From: Halegenticoccus soli
Lineage (GTDB): Archaea > Halobacteriota > Halobacteria > Halobacteriales > Haloferacaceae
Reading direction: 5' to 3'
DNA: 64,000 bases
NCBI RefSeq assembly: GCF_002844195.1
Contig: NZ_PEND01000002.1
Coordinates: 124,001 to 188,000, forward strand
Made by a program: the position numbers and the translations under genes. Every line of letters begins with the position of its first letter. Position 1 is the first letter of the stretch. The notes under the pieces are model-generated. The model worked only from the letters and a program-made list of their open reading frames with translations, was not told the DNA's origin and ran no database searches. This document shows positions 1 to 9,132 of the stretch, one piece after another.

Positions 1-402
1 CCGACGCCGTTCGGCCTGCGCGTCTCCGCGTTCGTGGTGAGCCTCCTCGGGTCGGACGGGGCGGCCGACGACGAGGGCGGCATCGGCGAGCGCGTCTCGG
101 CGTTCGCCCGGGAGAACAACCCGAGTTCGGAGCGGGCGTCCGGTCGCGCCGGTCCCCCGTCCGACGGAGCCGAGGGTACCGACGCCGTCGACGACCGCCG
201 CGGGCCGCCTCCGTGGGCGGGACCGCCGACGGACCGCAGCCCGACGCCGGACGGCACCGCGGACGCCGGAAGCGACGAGAAGGGCGAGGACGACGAGAAC
301 GACGGCGGTGACGACGGAACGGACGGCGACGACGAGCGAGGCGTCGACGTTCAGATCGAGGTCGGACTGGGCCCCGTCGTCGGCGGAGCGGCGATCCGCT
401 GA
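1..402 (+). CDS. C-terminal part of an acidic protein, cut by the window edge
   Basis: The frame ending at the TGA at 400-402 is open from base 1, so the gene begins upstream and only about 133 codons are visible. After a short mixed stretch (about 35 residues), the rest is rich in Asp, Glu, Gly and Pro, as in the disordered tails of haloarchaeal membrane or surface proteins; the last 13 residues are more hydrophobic. No domain or motif is recognisable, so no function is proposed. The first ATG or GTG inside the window is unlikely to be the true start because the upstream codons read equally well. Confidence 0.6.
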   Translation, partial: PTPFGLRVSAFVVSLLGSDGAADDEGGIGERVSAFARENNPSSERASGRAGPPSDGAEGTDAVDDRRGPPPWAGPPTDRSPTPDGTADAGSDEKGEDDENDGGDDGTDGDDERGVDVQIEVGLGPVVGGAAIR

Positions 403-429
403 CGTCGCGCCGGCGAGTCGACGACGGTC

Positions 430-451
430 GGACGGCGTCCGGACGCCGTCC
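430..451. repeat. Perfect 22-base palindrome between genes
   Basis: Two 11-base arms (GGACGGCGTCC and its complement) meet with no spacer, about 30 bases after the upstream stop codon. No T-run follows, so it is not a typical archaeal terminator. It could be a protein-binding site or a remnant of G+C-rich repeat expansion; nearby bases (480-520) repeat similar CGACGG words. Confidence 0.5.
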
Positions 452-590
452 GCGACGGGAGCGACGGGTGCGATCCGCGACGGGGAGGGCGGACGCTGTC
501 CGCGACGGACGAGCGGGACGCGTTTCCCCGGTTTCGCACGCGGCTCGACGCTTCGGTAGGGTTTTGGGCGGCGTCGCCGAACGCTCCCGT

Positions 591-1880
591 ATGAGCACGA
601 CCGCGTATCCCCCCGTGAGCGAGCACCTCGACGACGTCGAGGCCGCGCGCGCCGAGGGGCGGCGCAAGATGGACTGGGCGCTGCAGCACATGCCGATCCT
701 GCGGGCGCTCCGCGAGGAGTTCGAGGCCGAGAAACCGCTCGACGGACAGACCGTCGGAATGGCGATGCACGTCGAGGCGAAGACGGCCAACCTGGTCGAA
801 CTGCTCGCGCTCGGCGGCGCGGAGGTCGCCATCACCGGCTGCAACCCGCTGTCGACGCACGACGACGTGAGCGCCGCGCTCGACGCCAACGAAAACATCA
901 ACTCCTACGCCGTCCGCGGGGTGGACGAGGAGGGGTATTACGACGCCATCGAGGCCGTCGTCGCCCACGAGCCGACCGTGACGGTCGACGACGGGATGGA
1001 CCTCGTCCACGCCGTCCACGAGGACCGCCCCGACCTCATCGACACGATCGTCGGCGGCTGCGAGGAGACGACGACGGGCGTCCACCGCCTCCGGGCGATG
1101 GACGCCGACGGCGCGCTGAAGTACCCCGTCTTCGCCGTGAACGACACGCCGATGAAGCGGCTGTTCGACAACGTCCACGGGACGGGCGAGTCGTCGCTCG
1201 CGACCATCGCCATGACGACGAACCTCTCGTGGGCGGGCAAGAACGTCGTCGTCGCGGGCTACGGCTACTGCGGCAAGGGCGTCGCGAAGAAGGCCGCCGG
1301 CCAGAACGCGAACGTGATCGTCACCGAGGTCGACCCCCGGCGGGCGCTGGAGGCGCACATGGAGGGGTACGAGGTGATGCCGATGGAAGAGGCCGCCGAG
1401 GTCGGCGACGTGTTCCTCACGACCACGGGCAACCGAGACGTCGTCGTCCGCGAGCACTTCGAGCGCATGAAGGACGGCGTCCTCCTCGCCAACGCCGGAC
1501 ACTTCGACATCGAGATCGACCTCGACGCGCTCTCGGACCTCGCGGCCGACCGGTACGAGTCGCGCGAGGGCGTCGAGACGTACGAGCTGGCGGACGGCCG
1601 CCGCCTGAACGTGCTCGCCGAGGGCCGCCTCGTCAACCTCGCGAGCCCCATCGCGCTCGGACACCCGGTCGAGGTGATGGACCAGAGCTTCGGCGTCCAG
1701 GCGGTCTGCGTCCGCGAGGTGGTCGAGAACGCCGACGCCTACGAGCCCGGCGTCCACGACGTGCCCGACGCGCTGGACCGCGAGGTCGCGGAGATCAAGC
1801 TCGCGGCCGAGGGGATCGAGATCGACGCCCTCACCGAGGCGCAGGAGGAGTACATGGGAAGCTGGCAGCACGGCACCTGA
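591..1880 (+). CDS. ahcY: Adenosylhomocysteinase
   Basis: This enzyme hydrolyses S-adenosylhomocysteine to adenosine and homocysteine in the cytosol, removing the inhibitory by-product of SAM-dependent methylation. The protein is 429 residues, the usual archaeal length. The N-terminal substrate part contains HVEAKTANL and [12 protein letters not shown] (about residues 59-90). The NAD-binding Rossmann motif GYGYCGKG lies near residue 222, followed by the acidic VTEVDPRRA strand end. The start is the ATG at 591, matching family N-termini; the frame stays open upstream, but those codons have no family character. It is transcribed alone. Confidence 0.95.
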   Translation: MSTTAYPPVSEHLDDVEAARAEGRRKMDWALQHMPILRALREEFEAEKPLDGQTVGMAMHVEAKTANLVELLALGGAEVAITGCNPLSTHDDVSAALDANENINSYAVRGVDEEGYYDAIEAVVAHEPTVTVDDGMDLVHAVHEDRPDLIDTIVGGCEETTTGVHRLRAMDADGALKYPVFAVNDTPMKRLFDNVHGTGESSLATIAMTTNLSWAGKNVVVAGYGYCGKGVAKKAAGQNANVIVTEVDPRRALEAHMEGYEVMPMEEAAEVGDVFLTTTGNRDVVVREHFERMKDGVLLANAGHFDIEIDLDALSDLAADRYESREGVETYELADGRRLNVLAEGRLVNLASPIALGHPVEVMDQSFGVQAVCVREVVENADAYEPGVHDVPDALDREVAEIKLAAEGIEIDALTEAQEEYMGSWQHGT

Positions 1881-1989
1881 AGTCACCTCGGCCCGCTTGG
1901 CGCGTCGCCGCCGCGCCGGCTCGACCGGTATTGGCTACCACTCGATCAGCCTGAGAAACCCGCGGACGCGGGCGGGGACAGTCGGCTCC

Positions 1990-1998
1990 TTTAAGTCC
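1990..1998 (+). promoter_or_regulatory. TATA-like box for the hjc gene
   Basis: The sequence TTTAAG sits about 25-30 bases before the ATG at 2020, which fits a leaderless haloarchaeal transcript and supports that start. Confidence 0.5.
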
Positions 1999-2019
1999 TT
2001 CCGACCGAGACTATCGGCG

Positions 2020-2448
2020 ATGTCGAACGCGAAAGGCGACCGCCGCGAGCGCGAACTCGTCAACAGGCTCGACGAGGCCGGATTCGCCGTCATGCGCGCC
2101 CCCGCGAGCGGGAGCGCGACGACGCGCGAACTCCCGGACGTCCTCGCCGGCAACGGCGAGGTGTTCTACGCGATCGAAGCGAAGTCGAGCGCCGGCGACC
2201 CGATCTACCTCTCGGGCGAGGAAGTCGAAGCGCTGATCTACTTCTCCCGGAACTTCGGCGCGAAGGCCAGAGTCGGCGTCCGCTTCGACCGCGAGGACTG
2301 GTACTTCTTCCACCCCGGCGACCTGTACGTCACGGACGGCGGCAACTACCGGGTCAAAAAGGAGACCGCGGTCGCCGACGGGACCGACTTCGACGAGTTC
2401 GTCGGTCGCTCCGTCCGGACGCGCCTCGGCGAGCGAACCGACGACTGA
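2020..2448 (+). CDS. hjc: Holliday junction resolvase Hjc
   Basis: Hjc cleaves four-way DNA junctions during recombination and fork repair. The protein is 142 residues, as usual for the family. The nuclease-fold motifs are visible: the N-terminal Glu in [16 protein letters not shown], Asp in LPDVLAG, and the E-x-K signature in IEAKSS (about residue 55). The ATG at 2020 is preferred over upstream frame extension because it follows a TATA-like box and gives the family N-terminus. It stands alone, with no operon partner. Confidence 0.93.
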   Translation: MSNAKGDRRERELVNRLDEAGFAVMRAPASGSATTRELPDVLAGNGEVFYAIEAKSSAGDPIYLSGEEVEALIYFSRNFGAKARVGVRFDREDWYFFHPGDLYVTDGGNYRVKKETAVADGTDFDEFVGRSVRTRLGERTDD

Positions 2449-2573
2449 CGCCCGGCGCGGCGACGCGGGCGGGGCGGGCCGAGCCGGTTGCGCCGACTCC
2501 GGGTTCGTTCCGCTCCGGGCTTCGGCGGTTACCGCCCGGTAATCGGGCCGAGTCACGCGGGCGTTGTCTCAGC

Positions 2574-2582
2574 TACATATAC
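2574..2582 (+). promoter_or_regulatory. TATA box for the small gene pair at 2614
   Basis: TACATATAC lies about 35 bases before the ATG at 2614, in otherwise G+C-rich DNA. Confidence 0.55.
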
Positions 2583-2613
2583 GGGTGCGGGGTACTGGCG
2601 GCACGAGCGACCT

Positions 2614-2823
2614 ATGACGCCGAACCAGCCAGCCGAGAGAACCCGCGCGACCGAGACGGAGTGGCCGTCGTTCGAACTCGAATACGCGTTCAATCCCGGA
2701 GTCGCGGACGTCGAACTCGCCCCCGACGAGGTCGTCGTCTACGACCGCCGGTCCGGGATCTCCGGGGCGCGCTGGATCGCCGCCGAGCGCGGATCGTACG
2801 TCCCGGTCGAGGAGACCCGCTGA
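2614..2823 (+). CDS. Small acidic protein of unknown function
   Basis: A 69-residue acidic protein with no cysteines, membrane segment or familiar motif; the centre reads as a compact beta-rich stretch (VVVYDRRSGISGARWIAAE). It follows a TATA box at the expected distance and is followed four bases later by the start of the next gene, so the two are probably cotranscribed. It looks like one of the short conserved haloarchaeal proteins, but I do not recognise the family. Confidence 0.7.
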   Translation: MTPNQPAERTRATETEWPSFELEYAFNPGVADVELAPDEVVVYDRRSGISGARWIAAERGSYVPVEETR

Positions 2824-2827
2824 GCCG

Positions 2828-3085
2828 ATGTCGAACGCTTCCTCGTCCGTCGAGGGCGGTTCGCCGCCGTCCGTCGTGGACGCGCGGTTCCTCCTCGCGG
2901 GGGCGGCGCGGCTGGTCCTGTTTCCGCTGCGGTTTCTCGCGTTCTGGACCGCCGTCGCCATCCCGCTCTGTTATCTCTACCTGCTGGTCCGCGGACTCGC
3001 GGCGCAGCAGTTCGCCCGGCTCGGGCTGCTCGTCGCGGTCCACGCGGTCGCGCTGCTGGTCGGCCACGGTCACAAACGGAGTTGA
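2828..3085 (+). CDS. Small two-helix membrane protein
   Basis: An 85-residue protein with a short polar N-terminus and two hydrophobic segments (about residues 22-54 and 62-80) separated by a short polar turn, ending in a basic tail (GHGHKRS). It begins four bases after the stop of the preceding small gene and probably shares its transcript. No known domain is visible. Confidence 0.65.
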   Translation: MSNASSSVEGGSPPSVVDARFLLAGAARLVLFPLRFLAFWTAVAIPLCYLYLLVRGLAAQQFARLGLLVAVHAVALLVGHGHKRS

Positions 3086-3176
3086 GCGCGCCCGCTCGAC
3101 GTCGCCGCTCTCGCCGCGGCTCGCAACCGCCTCGGCGCGGTCGACGGAGTCCGTCGTTCCCGTTCGAAAATCGCGT

Positions 3177-3866
3177 TCAGGCGCCGGCGAAGGCGTCCAG
3201 GCTCGCCTGCGCGCCGCGGACCCGCTCGCTCCCGAGGCGGCGGAGCCGCGACGCCGGGAAGCCGTACCGCTTTAGCTCCGACGCGTCGACGGAGCCGTCG
3301 AGCCCGCGAACCGAATCGAGGTAGACGGCCTCGATGACCGGCTCGTGGTCGCCGTAGTCGCCGTTGGTCTCGTACGCGGCGATCGTGGTGCCGTCGTCCG
3401 TCGTCGCCTCGTCGGCGCGCCGGTTCGTCACCCGGGTGACGATCAGGCGCCTGCCGGTCTCGCGGTCGCGCACGAGGTCGCCGACCGCGACCTCGTGGCG
3501 CTCGCAGAGCTGCGGGCCGATCTCCGTCACCGCGACGAACGTTCGCCGGCCGCAGACCGCGCAGGCCGACGTCCGCTTGCCCGGCGGCGGAACGCGGCCC
3601 TCGGTGACCTCGATGGCGACGCGGCGCAGGTGCTTGCAGCGGGATCCCCGGATACTGTGGTCCGGGCAGGTGCACGTCCGCCCGTCGAGGTCGACGACGT
3701 ACGTGCCGTGGTCGGTCTCGACGACGTACCGGTCGTCGCGGAGGGGGCGGACGAGCATCGGCTCGGCCCGCGCTCTGCGCGAGCGGCCGGTGTAGCCGTC
3801 GCTGGGGAGGGTGGTCTTCGCGCTGGCGGGGTTCGGTGACGCTGGTGGGTTTCGAGCTTGCGTCAT
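3177..3866 (-). CDS. SWIM zinc-finger protein
   Basis: A 229-residue protein. The SWIM finger, with pattern C-x-C-x(n)-C-x-H, is seen as CTCPDH...CKHLRR near residues 72-86; it is a zinc module that binds DNA or protein. A second metal-site candidate follows (CAVCG about residue 105, LCERH about residue 123). The C-terminal half has no recognised domain. The ATG at 3866 is chosen; an upstream start at 3905 would add 13 residues. It is divergent from the small membrane gene at 4043. SWIM proteins in archaea are sometimes linked to recombination mediators, but nothing here shows the partner. Confidence 0.85.
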   Translation of the reverse strand: MTQARNPPASPNPASAKTTLPSDGYTGRSRRARAEPMLVRPLRDDRYVVETDHGTYVVDLDGRTCTCPDHSIRGSRCKHLRRVAIEVTEGRVPPPGKRTSACAVCGRRTFVAVTEIGPQLCERHEVAVGDLVRDRETGRRLIVTRVTNRRADEATTDDGTTIAAYETNGDYGDHEPVIEAVYLDSVRGLDGSVDASELKRYGFPASRLRRLGSERVRGAQASLDAFAGA

Positions 3867-4042
3867 GGTTCTGTCGGTCGGGGCGACGGGGCCGCCCCGG
3901 AGCAATCGTTCTAGGTGCTCGACGAACCTAAACCTTCTCCTGAGCGGCGAAAGGGCCGAAATTCGGCGATTCGGGTCGATCGGCGACCCCGGCCGAACGG
4001 GGTATCGAAGTCCTTTTGAGACGTCCGGCGGAATCGCCGGGC

Positions 4043-4237
4043 ATGGCTCTCGAAGAGGAGGCGCTGCGGGAAATCGTCGTCTCCGTCGTCGCTGTCAGCT
4101 TCTTCATCGCGCTCATTCTCGGCATCGGGGCGACGTTCGGCACCGGACTGGGACAGGCCGGCGGCCTCGCGCTGGTCGGCAGTATCGTCCTGTTCGTGCT
4201 CGTGATGGCGCTCGTCGGCTTCTTCCTCGCGCGCTGA
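4043..4237 (+). CDS. Small two-helix membrane protein
   Basis: A 64-residue protein: a short acidic N-terminus (MALEEEALRE), a first membrane helix (about residues 11-33), a Gly-rich turn and a second helix (about 40-62) ending in Ala-Arg. It is divergent from the SWIM gene and convergent with priL, with 23 bases between the stops. No function can be read from the sequence. Confidence 0.7.
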   Translation: MALEEEALREIVVSVVAVSFFIALILGIGATFGTGLGQAGGLALVGSIVLFVLVMALVGFFLAR

Positions 4238-4260
4238 GGCCGTCGGCGCTCGCGGGGGAA

Positions 4261-5367
4261 TCAGGCCTCGGATTCTTCGGCGCGCTCGCGCCAGTCTACC
4301 ACCCCGTCGGCGTCCGCCAGCGCGGCCTCGTAGTACGTCATCGGGTGCGAGATCGTCTCGCAGCGGTCGTCGCGGTTCACGCAGTCGCCGTACGCCTGCA
4401 TCGTCGCGCAGGACGGCGACGCGTACTGCGATCCGGTTTCGTCGCGGAGGTACTCCGTCTGGTAGCGGATCGCCTCCTCGTCGAGCGGGGAGTCGCGGTA
4501 GAGCTCGACGATCTCGTCCGTGTCCATGCCGATGCCCGTGAGGAAGGCCGTGAGCGCGAACGCGGAGTGGGCTTCGAGTTCGGCCTCGCGTCGGGCGCGT
4601 TCGAGGAGGTGTTTCATGCACGGCGGAAACAGTTCGGGCGCGACGGTGTCGATCCGCCAGGTCCGACCGCGATCGGCGAGGAGTTCCCGGAGGCTCTCGA
4701 TCTCCGGCTCCAGCGCCTCGGCGAGCCGGTCGCCGCCCGCGCTTCCGCGGACCTCGAAGGGCAACCCCTCGGCGACGCGCCGCCGGACGGCCTCCTCGAG
4801 GAGCCGGTAGAGCTCCTCGCGTTCGATCCGCACGGCTCCCGCGGCGACCTCCCTGTTGACCAGCCGCCAGCGTTCGCCCCACCCGGCGTCCGCCAGCCGG
4901 AGGTAGGTTCCGAGCCCGACGCGGAACGTCTCCGGCCGACGGGCGGTCGTCGGCGGTTCGGCCGTCACCTCGTCGTCGAGCCCGAACTCGTCGAGGAACT
5001 CGTCGAGCGAGGCCGCCCGCCTCCCGGTGCTCCGCAGACCGTCGTCGCCCGCCTCGAAGTCCGTGACGAACCGCTCGTGCGCCGTGGCCGCCTCCGCGGC
5101 GGCGTACTTCCGAACCGCGGCGGCGGAATCGACGAGCGACACGAGGATGCGCGCGATGGGGTACGAGAGCAGCTCGTCGCGGGGGCTCCACTCGCCGGGG
5201 TCCTCCGGGGCGGTCGTCCCGGCGCGGAGGGCGCGCTCGACCCGCTCGCGCCCGCGGGCGACGGCCGGGGCGCTCTCCGCGACGAGCGCGGCGAGCGAGA
5301 CGTCGGACGCCTCGACCGCCTCCCGTGCGGCGTCGAAGAACGGGTACCGCGCGTGGAGCGGGTTCAT
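4261..5367 (-). CDS. priL: DNA primase large subunit PriL
   Basis: This is the regulatory subunit of the archaeal/eukaryotic-type primase, working with the catalytic PriS (not in this window) to lay down primers. The protein has 368 residues. The C-terminal half carries four cysteines in the expected order (PPCMKH near 253, SPSCATM, YGDC, RCETISHP), which ligate the 4Fe-4S cluster in this family. The start ATG at 5367 gives the family-like N-terminus MNPLHARYPFF. It stands alone on the minus strand, divergent from the gene at 5562. Confidence 0.93.
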   Translation of the reverse strand: MNPLHARYPFFDAAREAVEASDVSLAALVAESAPAVARGRERVERALRAGTTAPEDPGEWSPRDELLSYPIARILVSLVDSAAAVRKYAAAEAATAHERFVTDFEAGDDGLRSTGRRAASLDEFLDEFGLDDEVTAEPPTTARRPETFRVGLGTYLRLADAGWGERWRLVNREVAAGAVRIEREELYRLLEEAVRRRVAEGLPFEVRGSAGGDRLAEALEPEIESLRELLADRGRTWRIDTVAPELFPPCMKHLLERARREAELEAHSAFALTAFLTGIGMDTDEIVELYRDSPLDEEAIRYQTEYLRDETGSQYASPSCATMQAYGDCVNRDDRCETISHPMTYYEAALADADGVVDWRERAEESEA

Positions 5368-5530
5368 CGCTTCGGATATTCCGGTGGGCGAGGATAAACG
5401 CGACGATTGTCGGAGCGAGGCAGAACCCGCGCTCCCCGTCGGATGACGCGTCGCCGTCCGCTGAAGAGGGACGCCGCCCCCGTCGGGGGAAACGTTCCGT
5501 CTCTCACGACACAGGCGCGAACCGCACAAT

Positions 5531-5538
5531 CTATATTC
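5531..5538 (+). promoter_or_regulatory. TATA box for the gene at 5562
   Basis: CTATATTC is centred about 27 bases before the GTG at 5562; this spacing predicts a leaderless transcript and decides the start, since the frame is open much further upstream. Confidence 0.6.
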
Positions 5539-5561
5539 GCTACCACTCAATCGGCCTGACA

Positions 5562-6149
5562 GTGCCGAGCTTCGAGTATCCGTGTCCGGGCTGCCGCACG
5601 ACGAACAGCCTCCACGAGGCCGACTGCCGGTTCGAGGGGACCGCGTGGCCCGACATCGAGAAGGGCTACACGGACCTCGTCTCGCTCCTGTCCGTCGAGG
5701 CGCGGAGCGAGGACGACCTCCGGCGCGACGTCCACGGCGAGTGGGGGCCGCTCCACGCGGCCGCGCTGGATCAGCTCCGGACGGAACAGCGCGTCGTCGA
5801 GGAGAACGGCGTGCTCCGGCTGCTCACGGCCGCCGAGTACAAGGAGACCGTCTCCGAGCCGACGCGGGAGCCGATGCGGACCATCTACCGGAAGGGGAGC
5901 GTGCCCGGCTGCCACGACAACGCCGTCTTCGCCATGATCGCCTGGTACGAGATGGTCGGCCTCTCGTGGGCCGAGACGAAGGAGAACGTCGTCGCGTGGC
6001 TCCGCGAGAGCGGCTCCTGGGCGCGCGGCGGCTTCGAGGAGGCCTCGCCGGAGGAGCTCGTCGAGAAGAAGCGCCACGTGTACGAGGCGGGCTACGGGTG
6101 GAAGGAGAAGGCGCAGTCCGCAAAGCGCGTGATCGAGCGGGCGGTCTGA
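5562..6149 (+). CDS. Conserved protein with N-terminal CxxC zinc-site candidate
   Basis: A 195-residue protein whose first residues hold a cysteine cluster (CPGC, then HEADC) that looks like a small zinc site. The rest is a soluble alpha/beta domain with no motif I recognise; the C-terminus is basic (KEKAQSAKRVIERAV). The GTG at 5562 is selected from the TATA box 27 bases upstream. It lies between priL (divergent) and an MFS transporter 54 bases downstream on the same strand. Function unknown. Confidence 0.75.
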   Translation: MPSFEYPCPGCRTTNSLHEADCRFEGTAWPDIEKGYTDLVSLLSVEARSEDDLRRDVHGEWGPLHAAALDQLRTEQRVVEENGVLRLLTAAEYKETVSEPTREPMRTIYRKGSVPGCHDNAVFAMIAWYEMVGLSWAETKENVVAWLRESGSWARGGFEEASPEELVEKKRHVYEAGYGWKEKAQSAKRVIERAV

Positions 6150-6203
6150 TCTCCGACACCTCGGCGACACCAACGTTAGGCCCGCCGCGACCCTTCGGCC
6201 GCC

Positions 6204-7556
6204 ATGAGCGCGCCCGAAGCCGCGACGGCGACGACCGCGGCGCGAACCTCGCGGCGAGCGCTCCTGACCGTCGTGGCCGTCGTCTTCATCGACCTCCTCG
6301 GCTTCGGCGTCGTCATCCCCATCCTCCCGTTCTACGTCCGGAGCTTCGGCGTGAGCGACGTGTACATCGGCCTGCTCGCCGCGTCGTACTCGCTCGCGCA
6401 GTTTCTCTTCGCCCCGCTCTTCGGCCGTCTCTCGGACCGTCGGGGCCGCCGGCCCGTCATCACGCTGTCGCTCGCGGGGAGCGCGGTCGCGTGGATCGTG
6501 TTCGGCTTCGCGGCGGAGGTGTCCGCCTTCTTCGGACTGACCGCGGGCCTCGCCGCCCTCTTTCTGTCCCGGACGCTCGCGGGCGCGATGGGCGGAAACC
6601 TCGCCGCGGCGCAGGCGTACGTCGCCGACATTACGCCGCCGGAGCGGCGCGCCGGCGCGCTGGGACTCGTCGGCGCCTCGTTCGGGCTCGGGTTCGTCTT
6701 CGGCCCGGCTATCGGCGGGCTGTTCGCCAGCGAGCCGGTCGTCGCCGCGGCCGACCGCCTGTTCCCGGCGTTCGTCCCCGCGACGACCTTTTCGCTCCCG
6801 AGCTTCGCCGCCGCGGGGTTGAGCCTTCTGAGCCTCGGGTTCGCCGCGGCGTTCCTCGTCGAACCGGAGCGACGGCACGGACCCGACGCGCGGACGACGT
6901 TCGTCGAGGGGTTCGCGGCGGCCCTGCGCGACGCGAACCTCCGGGGGCTGGTCGCGGCGTTCTTCCTCGCGTCCGTCGCCTTCTCGGGGATCCAGGTGAT
7001 GTTCATCCCCTACGCCGCGGACGTCTACGGGTACGACGCGACGCAGACCGCGTTTCTCCTCACCTACGTCGGCGTACTCGGCGTGATAAACCAGGGCGTG
7101 CTCGTCGGCCGACTCTCGCGGCGGTACGGGGAACAGCGCGTCGCCGTCGCCGGCGCGGCGACCCTCCTCGTCGCCCTCGCGGGGCTTCCGTTCTCGCCGT
7201 TCGTCGGCCGGCTCCTCCCGCCGCTTTCATCGATCCTCGCGCCGCTCCCCTTCCTCTCGCGGGAGCTTCTCGCGCTGCTCGTCGCCCTCGCGCTGCTCTC
7301 TCTCGGCAACGGACTGCTGAACGTCGCGCTGTCGACGCTCGTCTCGACGGCCGCCAGCGCGGACGCGCAGGGCAGCGCCTTCGGCGTCACGCAGGGGGCC
7401 GGCAGCCTCGGGCGGACGGTCGGCCCGCCCGCGATGGCCGCGCTGTACGTCGCCGCCTACTGGTCGCCGTTCGTCTCCGGGGCGGTCCTCGTCGTCCCGA
7501 TCGTCGCCATCCTCGCGGGACTCGCCCGACGGGGCGGCTCCCCGTCGGCCGGGTGA
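6204..7556 (+). CDS. MFS transporter
   Basis: A 450-residue membrane protein of the major facilitator superfamily with about 12 hydrophobic segments. Family motif A is present in the loop after helix 2 (GRLSDRRGRRP, near residue 73), and motif-like GPAIGGLF follows helix 5. The N-terminus is short and Ala/Thr-rich and enters a helix at ALLTVVAVVF. The overall pattern resembles drug or tetracycline-type efflux exporters, but the substrate cannot be read from the sequence. Confidence 0.9.
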   Translation: MSAPEAATATTAARTSRRALLTVVAVVFIDLLGFGVVIPILPFYVRSFGVSDVYIGLLAASYSLAQFLFAPLFGRLSDRRGRRPVITLSLAGSAVAWIVFGFAAEVSAFFGLTAGLAALFLSRTLAGAMGGNLAAAQAYVADITPPERRAGALGLVGASFGLGFVFGPAIGGLFASEPVVAAADRLFPAFVPATTFSLPSFAAAGLSLLSLGFAAAFLVEPERRHGPDARTTFVEGFAAALRDANLRGLVAAFFLASVAFSGIQVMFIPYAADVYGYDATQTAFLLTYVGVLGVINQGVLVGRLSRRYGEQRVAVAGAATLLVALAGLPFSPFVGRLLPPLSSILAPLPFLSRELLALLVALALLSLGNGLLNVALSTLVSTAASADAQGSAFGVTQGAGSLGRTVGPPAMAALYVAAYWSPFVSGAVLVVPIVAILAGLARRGGSPSAG

Positions 7557-7647
7557 CCGCCGTTCGTCGTCCGCCGGAGTCGATCGCGCCGATCAGGGCG
7601 ACGGATCGCGGGGCCGCGGATCGCCGGGCGACGGGGGCGAGCCGCCG

Positions 7648-7848
7648 CTACAGCAACAGGCTGAGGACCGCCAGCACCAGGAAGATGATGACGAAGATCC
7701 TCGCGATCTCCATCGACAGCCCCGCGATGCCGCGCGCCCCGACGAAGTACGCGACGAGCGCCAGGACGAAGAACACGATGGCGTACGTGAGGAACTCTCC
7801 CGTGAACTGCAGCGGGAAGAGCGCCCCCGCGGACGCGAGAGGCACCAT
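7648..7848 (-). CDS. DUF1328-type small membrane protein
   Basis: A 66-residue protein with two membrane segments and the conserved core AIVFFVLALVAYFVGARGIAG, followed by an end rich in Leu, Val and Ile. This matches the DUF1328 (UPF0391) family of about 55-65 residues, often linked with stress conditions but without a known activity. It lies six bases downstream of the PRC-barrel-like gene on the same strand, so they are likely one operon. Confidence 0.85.
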   Translation of the reverse strand: MVPLASAGALFPLQFTGEFLTYAIVFFVLALVAYFVGARGIAGLSMEIARIFVIIFLVLAVLSLLL

Positions 7849-7854
7849 CGCGCT

Positions 7855-8094
7855 TCAGAGCTCCGCGAGCCTGATCTCGTCGTCGGTTATCGTCTCGATC
7901 GCCTCCTCCTGGAGGGGGTAGCTGTCCTCGTCGGCCTCGCTCCAGCCGAGCTTCGACAGGACGGTGTCGGTCAGCCCCGGATCCGGGTCCACGTACGCCG
8001 TCCCGTGCCGCACCTCGACGACGCGTCCGATCTCGTCGCCGCCGGCGTCTACGACGCGCTTCCCCTCGTCGTCATCGGTGATGCTATTTCGCAT
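7855..8094 (-). CDS. PRC-barrel-like small acidic protein
   Basis: A 79-residue soluble protein. The first half has the PRC-barrel pattern (KRVVDAGGDEIGRVVEVRHG..AYVDPD); the rest is acidic. It is probably cotranscribed with the DUF1328 membrane protein that follows within six bases. A TATA-like TTTAAT (minus strand, near 8119-8124) sits about 27 bases before the ATG. Confidence 0.7.
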   Translation of the reverse strand: MRNSITDDDEGKRVVDAGGDEIGRVVEVRHGTAYVDPDPGLTDTVLSKLGWSEADEDSYPLQEEAIETITDDEIRLAEL

Positions 8095-8299
8095 ACACGG
8101 AAGTGTACTCCCTCAGAGATTAAATCGCTTCTCGCCACATGAAAAAAATATGACACGATGGCGAGCCGCTTCGCTCCGAATCGGCGGGAGCGGACGGAGT
8201 CGGCGAAACCCGGGATCGCGAGCCCCGCCGGACGTACCGGGAGGCTCCGGCGGGAGACGGAACGCCGGACGAGGTGGCTTTCGAACCGAAAGCGGCGCG

Positions 8300-9043
8300 T
8301 CAGTCGCTCTGAATCCGGGGGGCCAGCATGTACGTGACCTGCCCCATGCCCTCGGCGATCTCGTAGTGGAGCTTCACCGGGAATTCCTCGCCGAGCTCGA
8401 CCGTGACCTCGGCGTCGCCGGGGATCGCCTTGTTCATGTCCTTGAGGTAGTCGAGCGAGAAGAGGGAGTTGGCGGGGCCGGCCGCGAGGTCGATCAGGTC
8501 GTCGCGGCCGAGTTCGAGGTCGACGTCGTCGGTGTCGCCCTCGGCCTCGATGAAGAACGCCTCCTCGTCCTCGTCGACGCGGAGGGCGATGTGGTCCGAA
8601 ACCATGTCCGCGGCCTTGATTCCGCGGTCGAGCTGGTTCCCCTCGAGGACGATGGTCGCCGGCAGGTCGAGATCCGGGATGTCCGGCTCCTGGCGGATGG
8701 AGTCCGGGTCGATCAGCGCGAGCGTGTACGAGAGGCCGTCGATGCGGATGTGGAGCTTGCGCGTCTCCTCGTCGAGTTCGAGGTGGACGAGGTCGCCGGC
8801 GTTGGCCATGCCCGCGATGTCCTCCAGCCGCGAGAGGTTGACGCCGATGACGCCGCCGTCGGCCTCGTAGGACTCGAAGGCCGCGGCGTCGAGGGCGAGA
8901 TCGACCATGCCGACGTTCGCGGGGTCGACGGCCCGGATGGCGAGTTCGTCCTCGTTCAACCTGATCTTACACTCGTCGACCAGCACGCTCACGGAATCGA
9001 GCGCGTCGCGGAGCGTCGACGCGCTGACGATGGCCTTGAACAT
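8300..9043 (-). CDS. pcn: DNA polymerase sliding clamp (PCNA)
   Basis: The homotrimeric clamp holds DNA polymerases and repair enzymes on DNA. The protein is 247 residues, the family length, beginning [29 protein letters not shown] near residue 40 is the conserved DNA-facing part of the first domain, and MLAPRIQSD closes the C-terminal strand. It is very acidic, as expected for a haloarchaeal clamp. It is transcribed alone from a clear TATA box. Confidence 0.97.
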   Translation of the reverse strand: MFKAIVSASTLRDALDSVSVLVDECKIRLNEDELAIRAVDPANVGMVDLALDAAAFESYEADGGVIGVNLSRLEDIAGMANAGDLVHLELDEETRKLHIRIDGLSYTLALIDPDSIRQEPDIPDLDLPATIVLEGNQLDRGIKAADMVSDHIALRVDEDEEAFFIEAEGDTDDVDLELGRDDLIDLAAGPANSLFSLDYLKDMNKAIPGDAEVTVELGEEFPVKLHYEIAEGMGQVTYMLAPRIQSD

Positions 9044-9066
9044 ATGCGTGGTCGTACGATTGGGGT

Positions 9067-9078
9067 GTTAAAAATACC
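9067..9078 (-). promoter_or_regulatory. TATA box for pcn
   Basis: On the minus strand the sequence reads GGTATTTTTAAC, ending about 25 bases before the pcn ATG. Confidence 0.65.
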
Positions 9079-9132
9079 CTTGATTGTACTCTCGCGCGCG
9101 CCCGCAAGCGCGCGAAATCGGCGTACACGAGA

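Noticed and set aside
351-1886. 511-codon open frame on the minus strand
   Set aside because: It lies antisense to adenosylhomocysteinase and has the Arg/His/Val-rich composition of a shadow frame in G+C-rich DNA; no family motif.
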